This document shows, piece after piece, positions 58,481 through 64,000 of a stretch of 64,000 bases of DNA. The notes beneath the pieces were generated by a model. That model did no database searches and had not been told where the DNA came from. It saw nothing but the letters and a program-made list of their open reading frames with translations. Both the position numbers and the translations under genes were made by a program. Where the stretch lies: positions 20,800,481 through 20,864,480 of the forward strand of contig NC_083693.1 of the NCBI RefSeq assembly GCF_033118175.1. Direction: 5' to 3'. Every line of letters begins with the position of its first letter. Position 1 is the stretch's first letter. The stretch comes from Dama dama (taxonomy: Eukaryota > Chordata > Mammalia > Artiodactyla > Cervidae).

Positions 58481-59582
58481 TTTGGAAATTGATGTGTGCT
58501 CAGCTATCCTACTTGTAAGCTAACAAATAAACAGAGGTTTTCTTAAATGCCTTGAACCAGTGAGACGCCCAGCCTTTGCTGAGAGACTCTGTTGGGTATG
58601 TCTTTAATCCTTTGGCAAGCAAAGCTCTTAAGTTTTACCTCTGAATGGTAATCATGTTAAACAATTGCTGCTGATTCTTTTTATTAAATAGTTGGGTTAA
58701 GTAATGGTTTGGGCTGTTGACAAAGAGTGAGTTCTGAGTTGGGTCGAGTAAAAAGCACTGGACTGGACTTTCCAGCATGCTGCAAGCAAGTCAAATAGTG
58801 ACAGTTCTCTGGGTTTTTTTTTTTTTTAGGAAGCACCAAACTGTTGTGGCTCCTTCAGTGGCTGCTAGATTACTCAGTTTCACATTTACTATACTTGTGA
58901 GACTATTGCTTTTCAAAGCTTTTCAAAGCTCCCATGGAGCTGGGGAGAGAGTAGTGGGATTGTGGCAAGTTAAAGGACTGCAAGGCTCACTGTTTTTACT
59001 AAAATTTAGTTGTTTTTCTTGAATAAATGTGTCATGGATTTTGCAAGGCTTTAATTTATTTGCAGAGTTTATATAGCTTTTATACCAGAGAGGATTTTCT
59101 CAGGAATTCTTTACTCAGCCATTCGGACATCAAGTCCCTCTGCTTCATTTTTAGTGATCAACACATAAATAATTCCCATTTGTGTACTATGCTAGTTTTT
59201 ACCAAGGGCTCTCACATATATTCTCTTTTTCTTTTGATTTTTGAAATATTTTAAACAGAAAAGTAGGGAAAATAATACATAGAGTACCCTTGTACCCACT
59301 ATCCAGATTTAACAGATGAAATACTTTTTGCCAAATTTGCTTCATTTTTCTCTTTTTATTTTTAAAGAAAGAAATATGTTTATTATCTTCCCTTCTTACC
59401 AAAGAGGTTGCTCCTGTTTTGAGGTTGACATGTGTTAATGCTAACCATATTTGCAAACTTTTGAACATGAATGCATAAAAATATCTGTATATTGTTTTGT
59501 GGGTTCTTTAAATGGTAAATTACTTTCATGTATTTCTTTTTGAAACTAGCTTTTCTTTATCATTTTGACATTTATCTGTGTT
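58481..59582. other. Unique AT-rich sequence with a tandem decamer
   Basis: gcttttcaaa is repeated at 58908-58917 and 58918-58927. A T run of 13 lies near 58814. 59225-59340 resembles an unassigned mammal-wide repeat (acccttgtacccactatcca). No gene seen. Confidence 0.4.
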
Positions 59583-59853
59583 GCTGCTGCTGCTAAGTCA
59601 CTTCAGTCGTGTCCAACTCTGTGTGACCCCGTAGACGGCAGCCCACCCGACTCCCCCGTCCCTGGGATTCTCCAGGCAAGAACACTGGAGTGGGTTGCCA
59701 GTTCCTTCTCCAATGCATGAAAGTGAAAAGTGAAAGTGAAGTCGCTTAGCTGTGTCCGACTCTTCACGACCCCATGGACTGCAGCCTACCAGGCTCCTCC
59801 GTCCATGGGATTCTCCAGGCAAGAGTAATGGAGTGGGGTGCCAGTTCCTTCTG
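59583..59853 (-). mobile_element. Bov-A2 SINE (dimer), antisense
   Basis: (GCT)n tail at 59583-59596, first monomer to ccttctccaatgcatgaaag, linker aagtgaaaagtgaaagtgaa, then the second monomer from gtcgcttagctgtgtccgac to gtgccagttccttctg. Typical complete dimer. Confidence 0.94.
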
Positions 59854-59936
59854 TGCTGATGGATGTAAATCTACAGTTTAACAAAATAGTGCTTGATTAA
59901 ATTATCAAATATACTCTATTTATTCAGTCTTATTTC

Positions 59937-60165
59937 CCAAGTGCTGCTAGTGGTAAAGAACCTACTTGTCAGTGTAGGAGACTTAAGAGATATGGGTTTG
60001 ATCCCTGGGTCGAAAAGACCCCCTGCAGGAGGGCATGGCAACCCACTCTAGCATTCTTGCCTGGAGAATCCATGGACAGAGGAGCCTGGTGGGCTACAGT
60101 CCATGGGGTCGAAAAGAGTTGCACACGACTGAAATGGCTTCGCACGCATGCACGCACACAAATGC
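59937..60165 (+). mobile_element. Bov-tA SINE, sense, first bases of head lost
   Basis: tgctgctagtggtaaagaac to gttgcacacgactgaaatgg, then a short CGCA-rich stretch. Lies head to head with the Bov-A2 83 bases to its left. Confidence 0.93.
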
Positions 60166-60189
60166 AGCTGAGAACAGTACTTGTGAGTG

Positions 60190-60360
60190 TGAGCTCTGAA
60201 GCCAAAAACCCTCATCTTTAATCCTTATTGGGTTACTTCTGTTTATAATTTGGGAGGGATTATTTAGCTGCAGTGTCTTAATTTACTTATGGGAGTATAA
60301 CAATAGTGCCTACCATGTAAAGTAAATTTGAGGATTGAATTACATAGCACAAATAAAAAG
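60190..60360 (+). mobile_element. MIR SINE
   Basis: gtgagctctgaagccaaaaa, tgcctaccatgtaaagtaaa, ttgaggattgaattacatag hold the MIR sense order with many changes. Confidence 0.55.
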
Positions 60361-62443
60361 CTTAAAAGGCTTCTTGAGAAATAGAGTTTGGCAAGAATTA
60401 GTTCTTACTACAAACAATGCTGCAGAAAACACCTTCATACCTATCTTGTAAAATTTCTGAATGATAAAACATGCAATATCCAGCTCAAAAGAATGGTACC
60501 AAGGTGTAGTTCCACTGCCATTTCTCACATTCTAATCATATACTGATGGCATCAGACAACCAGCCTGGGTCAAGAGATTTGCCATGTACGTATTCCACAA
60601 AATTCAGGGGCCAGAACGCACATTCACTAAAACCTTCTGCAAGTTGATAAGAAAAAACATTTCCATTAGAAAAACATAGGAAAATAAGGATGAATAGAAA
60701 ACTCACTGAAAAAGAAATTCCCATGACCAGTGGTGTCACAAAGGCTAACTGACTACCTGGTAGTTAGACACCTTGTAAGTAAGTGATCTAAAGCAGCTTG
60801 AATACATGTCTCCCAAATCCACACCCAGACTTTCTCAACTACTCTACTTTTCTTCCAATTCATCCTGCAGTTACTGAGTCTCTGCTTCCCTAAGCCATGT
60901 GTAACAGCAGTGTGTTTCTCCTGCTTTTGGAGTGTCCTTTTATTTAAACAAAAACATTTTCCTGGGAAGATTTTTCTGAGCTGAAATTAGCTAGAGCAAC
61001 TAGTAACACATGGTGTGTTATCCACTGATGTGTGCATGTGTTTGAAAAAAAAAAAATTCTGTGTAGTTGTTTCTACAAATGTATGAATGTAACAGGTGTC
61101 CAGGCACACATGTGTTTTTCAGAGCTGCTGCTGGTAAAAGAGTTGATGGAAGCGATCTCCTTTCAGAATCACAACAGGACTAGCACAGCTATTCATTGCA
61201 ATTCACATTTACAGAAATGAAACCGAAATTTGGCAACTTGACATGGGGCTACCAGAGGTTGGTATGCTTGTGGGCTTCTAAGATACATGAGAGAAAAACA
61301 TTTCCTATCCAGTCTTCGACGTTCCGTGTTCCAAAAGATTTTTATTTTAACCCCAGTCTTAATTGCCCTTCAGTATCAAAATTAATTGTGTTTTCCGCTA
61401 AAAGGCCAGTGCAGCTTAAGGTTACCCCTGGGTCTCGGCAGCCAATGCATCTTCTGTAAGTGGCTTGATTGCCGTCTGCAGAGAGGAGTGCTGGGAAAGA
61501 TGTGCTTGACCGAGGCTATACATTACAGTCCAATTAGTGTGAAGATCACTACATGAGTCTTTAACTTTATCTAGTAACTGTCGGAATCTCTAATGGAGAC
61601 CATAGAGTGAGCGAAGGGGCATTTAGAATCTACTCTCTCCGCCAGGCAGAAGGAGAATGGCTTTGGCTGTGTACCAAGGGATCGCTGGGGCCACTTGTCT
61701 CAATTTTTCTGTCCCCTAAATGTCTCTACTACTCCTACTGTCTAAATTAAGAATTAAGAACAAAAGCCAGATCCTTCAAGGTCTGTGTGAATATGGGCAG
61801 TACCAAGTATAGCAGTGGTCTTAGCAAGGATGCTGGAGTCGTGGTCCTTAATGAGAATTTCAGATTATTTGAGCTGGTTATTATAACCCTCCAAGTCTCA
61901 GATCCATCAGTCAATAATAAGAATGAGAATTTCATCCCTTTTCTAAAATTATTAGAATAATTAAGTAGTACCTGGATTTAAAGAATCCTGAGTCCTAAGC
62001 AATGTGTACACATTTGCTCTTATTACACTACTATTGAACATTAAGGGGAAATAGATTTCTAAGTGTGTCCCAAAGGACATTCAAGGTAACTGATCATGTT
62101 ATTTATCGTTCAGCCTTCTAATGTCAGTTTTTTAATCTTTTTTTTTTTTTTTTTTTTTTTGCTGCCCTGATTCCTCTGTGGTCGTTGAGCATTTTCTAGG
62201 CCCACTTGAGCTCAACTCTCTCTTTGTGATAAAGGTTTAGGTACAGGAATTCTCTGACTTCCATCATGAAAAGACTGTCCAACCCTTCTCTTGTGAGTGC
62301 TGTTTATCAATACTGCCATCCATCAGTGGTTCCTTATGTCTCCGTTTCTTAAAGGTTTACCCCTGGCCTCTCTTTGACTCTTTCTCATGAATCCTCTCTG
62401 AGGTTTTCAAACCCCAGATTGGATACATATCAGGTTCTGTTGC
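60361..62443. other. Unique sequence, possible conserved noncoding DNA
   Basis: No repeats recognised except the T run at 62136-62160. 61100-61720 has balanced composition, homeodomain-type cores (atcaaaattaattgtgtttt) and CG dinucleotides. The 87-codon frame 61196-61459 has no known domain. Confidence 0.4.
62136..62160. repeat. Poly(T) run, about 25 bases
   Basis: A pure T run not attached to any element I can recognise. It may be the tail of a very short or decayed insertion. Confidence 0.9.
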
Positions 62444-62579
62444 AGGAAAAGAGTGTGGGGTGAGAGAAGATGGTCATGTCCCAGGTCTCAGGTGAATCCC
62501 TAGGGAGGCTGCCAAATGTGGGTTCTTGGCTTCGTGTAGAAAAGAATTCAAGAGGAAGCCGCAGTAAAGTGAAAGAACA

Positions 62580-62585
62580 TTTATT
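62580..62585 (-). promoter_or_regulatory. LTR polyadenylation signal
   Basis: AATAAA on the minus strand, at the expected place at the R region of the solo LTR. Confidence 0.75.
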
Positions 62586-62661
62586 CAGGGAGATACGCAC
62601 TCCACAGACCGAACGTAGACCATCTCAGAAGGCAAGAGAGGCACCAGGGTACGGGATTGTC

Positions 62662-62671
62662 AGTTTTTATA
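62662..62671 (-). promoter_or_regulatory. LTR TATA box, duplicated by the SINE insertion
   Basis: agtttttata here and again at 62897-62906, on the minus strand TATAAAAACT. The element's TATA box became the target-site duplication of the Bov-tA, so one copy sits on each side of the SINE. Confidence 0.8.
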
Positions 62672-62896
62672 CGTGCTGCATGCATGCTGTCACTTCAGTC
62701 ATGTTTGATTCTCTGTGACCCTATGGACTGTAGCCCACAAGGCTCCTCCATCCATAGGATTCTCCAGGCAAGATTACTGGAGTGGATTGCCATTCCCATC
62801 TCCAGGTAATCTTCCTGATCCAGGGATCGAACCACATTTTTTATGTCTCCTGAATTGGCAATCAGATTCTTTACCACTAGTGCCATGAGGGAAGCC
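62672..62896 (-). mobile_element. Bov-tA SINE inside the solo LTR
   Basis: Antisense, catgctgtcacttcagtcat to gtgccatgagggaagcc. Flanked by the 10-11 base duplication described for the TATA box. Same orientation as the LTR. Confidence 0.95.
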
Positions 62897-63178
62897 AGTT
62901 TTTATAGGGGTGGGTAAGTTCACAAGTTAATGAGTGGCAGGAGCTTTTGGGGAAGAAGTAGGGATGTCCAGAAATTGGGTCACCACCCAGTTTTTGACCT
63001 TTATGGCCTTGGAACTGTCACAGCGCCTATGGGTGTGTCATTTAACTGGCTGATGTGCTACATGGGAGGCAGCTCCTCTGCCATCCTGGACCTATTTGGT
63101 TGTAATCAGTTTATGCCACATCCTCAGGCTATGTCATCATTTTAAGGTTTGTACCCTGCCCCCTTCTTGTCTCAGTTC

Positions 63179-63500
63179 TACTGAGAACAGGAGAATACCT
63201 ACTACCTCATACCAGAAGACTTAGTAATTTCCTTTCTTGATCTCTCCTCCTTTGAGAACAGTCTTCCCTTCTCTGACACCCTCAAGGTCAAAGGTGTCAG
63301 GGCACCAAACTCCGCATCATAAATTGCAGGCTAGCATACACTCTTAGTTCTCTGTCTATAGCACAGCCATATACCTATGTTCCTGTGCTGAGACGACTAT
63401 CACTGGACTGCCACATTTCGACTTCCTAGCAAAATATTGGAATAGTGTCTAAAAAGAATTAATATTATGCTGACCAAAAACCAGTTGTGTCTGTTCAAAA
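63179..63500. other. Unique sequence
   Basis: Contains a short imperfect palindrome around 63280-63302 (gacaccctcaagg ... aaaggtgtcag). No gene seen. Confidence 0.4.
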
Positions 63501-63502
63501 TG

Positions 63503-63650
63503 GTTCGATCCCTGGGTTGGGAAGATTCCCTGGAGAAGGAAATGGCAACCCACTCCAGTACTCTTGCCTGGAAAATCCCATGCACAGAGGAGCCCAGTGG
63601 GTCCTTTGAGTCCATGCGGTCTCAAAGAGTCAACATGACTGAACAACTAG
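63503..63650 (+). mobile_element. Bov-tA SINE, 5'-truncated, sense
   Basis: Starts at the B-box (gttcgatccctgggttgg) and ends acatgactgaacaactag. The A-box half of the head is missing. Confidence 0.92.
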
Positions 63651-63782
63651 TATTTTCACTTATAATTGCGATTATATACTTTAATTAATGAATATATAAA
63701 TGGATTAAATATGAGTGAGTTGTTGCTACCATAAACACTAAATTGATAGTTTGGGAGAGATAAGATAAAAGAAAATTACTGT

Positions 63783-64000
63783 CTTAGTCATTGTCTTCAG
63801 GCTACTATGACAAAAATCCCACAGACTGGGGGCCTTAAACAGCAAACATTTGTTCCTCATAGTCCTGGAGGCTGGAAAATCCAAGATCGAGATGCTGGAC
63901 AGTTTGGTTCCTGTAAGAACCCTCTTCCTTGTTTGCAAATGGTTGCTTCTTGTAATCTTCTCATATGATGGAGAAAGAAAGATCTATTCTCTTTCTCTTC
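63783..64000 (-). mobile_element. MaLR-type LTR, antisense, runs off the window
   Basis: ggctactatgacaaaaatcc, cacagactgggggccttaaa, ttgttcctcatagtcctgga resemble the left end of antisense MaLR LTRs, as at 42910. Confidence 0.72.

Larger units (their letters stand above)
62448..63174 (-). mobile_element. Solo LTR of a ruminant class I-type ERV
   Basis: Starts TGTTGCAGG and ends CTTGTCTCA on the plus strand, so it has TG...CA ends. A 4-base target duplication, GTTC, lies at 62444-62447 and 63175-63178, the size usual for gammaretrovirus-like ERVs. On the minus strand U3 spans about 62907-63174, a TATAAAAAC box comes next, and AATAAA follows about 80 bases downstream. Without the nested SINE and its duplication the LTR is about 490 bases. 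No viral coding sequence adjoins it, so it is a solo LTR left by recombination. It resembles the BTLTR1 group from memory. Confidence 0.88.

Noticed and set aside
58908..58927. Tandem decamer gcttttcaaa as a satellite
   Set aside because: Only two full units. Too short to be more than slippage.
1..64000. Prokaryotic operons, CRISPR arrays, phage or plasmid features
   Set aside because: Composition, retrotransposon content and the lack of dense long frames are those of a mammalian nuclear genome. The regularly recurring sequences are SINEs and LINEs.

Overview
The window is nuclear DNA of a ruminant, most likely a bovid (cattle, sheep, goat or a relative). The call rests on the transposons: at least eight BovB LINE fragments, about 35 tRNA-Glu-derived Bov-tA/Bov-A2 SINEs or pieces of them, three CHR-2-type cetartiodactyl SINEs, artiodactyl L1 3' ends and a ruminant-type ERV solo LTR. 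Older mammal-wide layers (MIR, L2, L1M, MaLR LTRs, hAT elements) lie beneath. Nothing seen separates cattle from sheep or goat. Family names come from recognising the sequence, not from a database search.

No protein-coding gene can be supported. The open frames are short, and the longest fall inside BovB, L1, SINEs or a purine-rich tract. The DNA looks intergenic or deep intronic. Two minus-strand spots have exon-like features: 19412-19475 (good splice signals inside a 149-codon open frame) and about 40770-40920 (50 open codons after a good acceptor). Neither matches a protein I recognise.

Layout. 1-10.7 kb is dense in BovB, Bov-tA, CHR-2, MIR, L2 and an old L1 3' end. 10.7-16 kb is mostly unique and holds a tRNA-Ile(AAT)-like pseudogene 13 bases from a SINE head. 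16.4-17.05 kb and 32.7-33.85 kb carry two copies of one LTR-like repeat in the same orientation. 21.1-23.3 kb is an old sense L1 split by a SINE/BovB composite. 27.4-32.7 kb is the longest repeat-poor part and a place to look for conserved noncoding DNA. 33.8-45 kb is rich in SINEs. 45.2-47.3 kb has three hAT-type elements and a 76-base unit present twice that contains a 12-bp hairpin. 52.1-58.5 kb is essentially one old antisense L1 broken by BovB, CHR-2, Bov-tA and a younger L1 with a twin-priming inversion. 60.4-62.4 kb is again unique. 62.4-63.2 kb is a solo LTR with a 4-base target duplication and a SINE inserted at its TATA box.

No gene set works together here. The interest lies in insertion history and in a few unexplained small structures. 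I saw no prokaryotic system, CRISPR array or recognisable new functional system.
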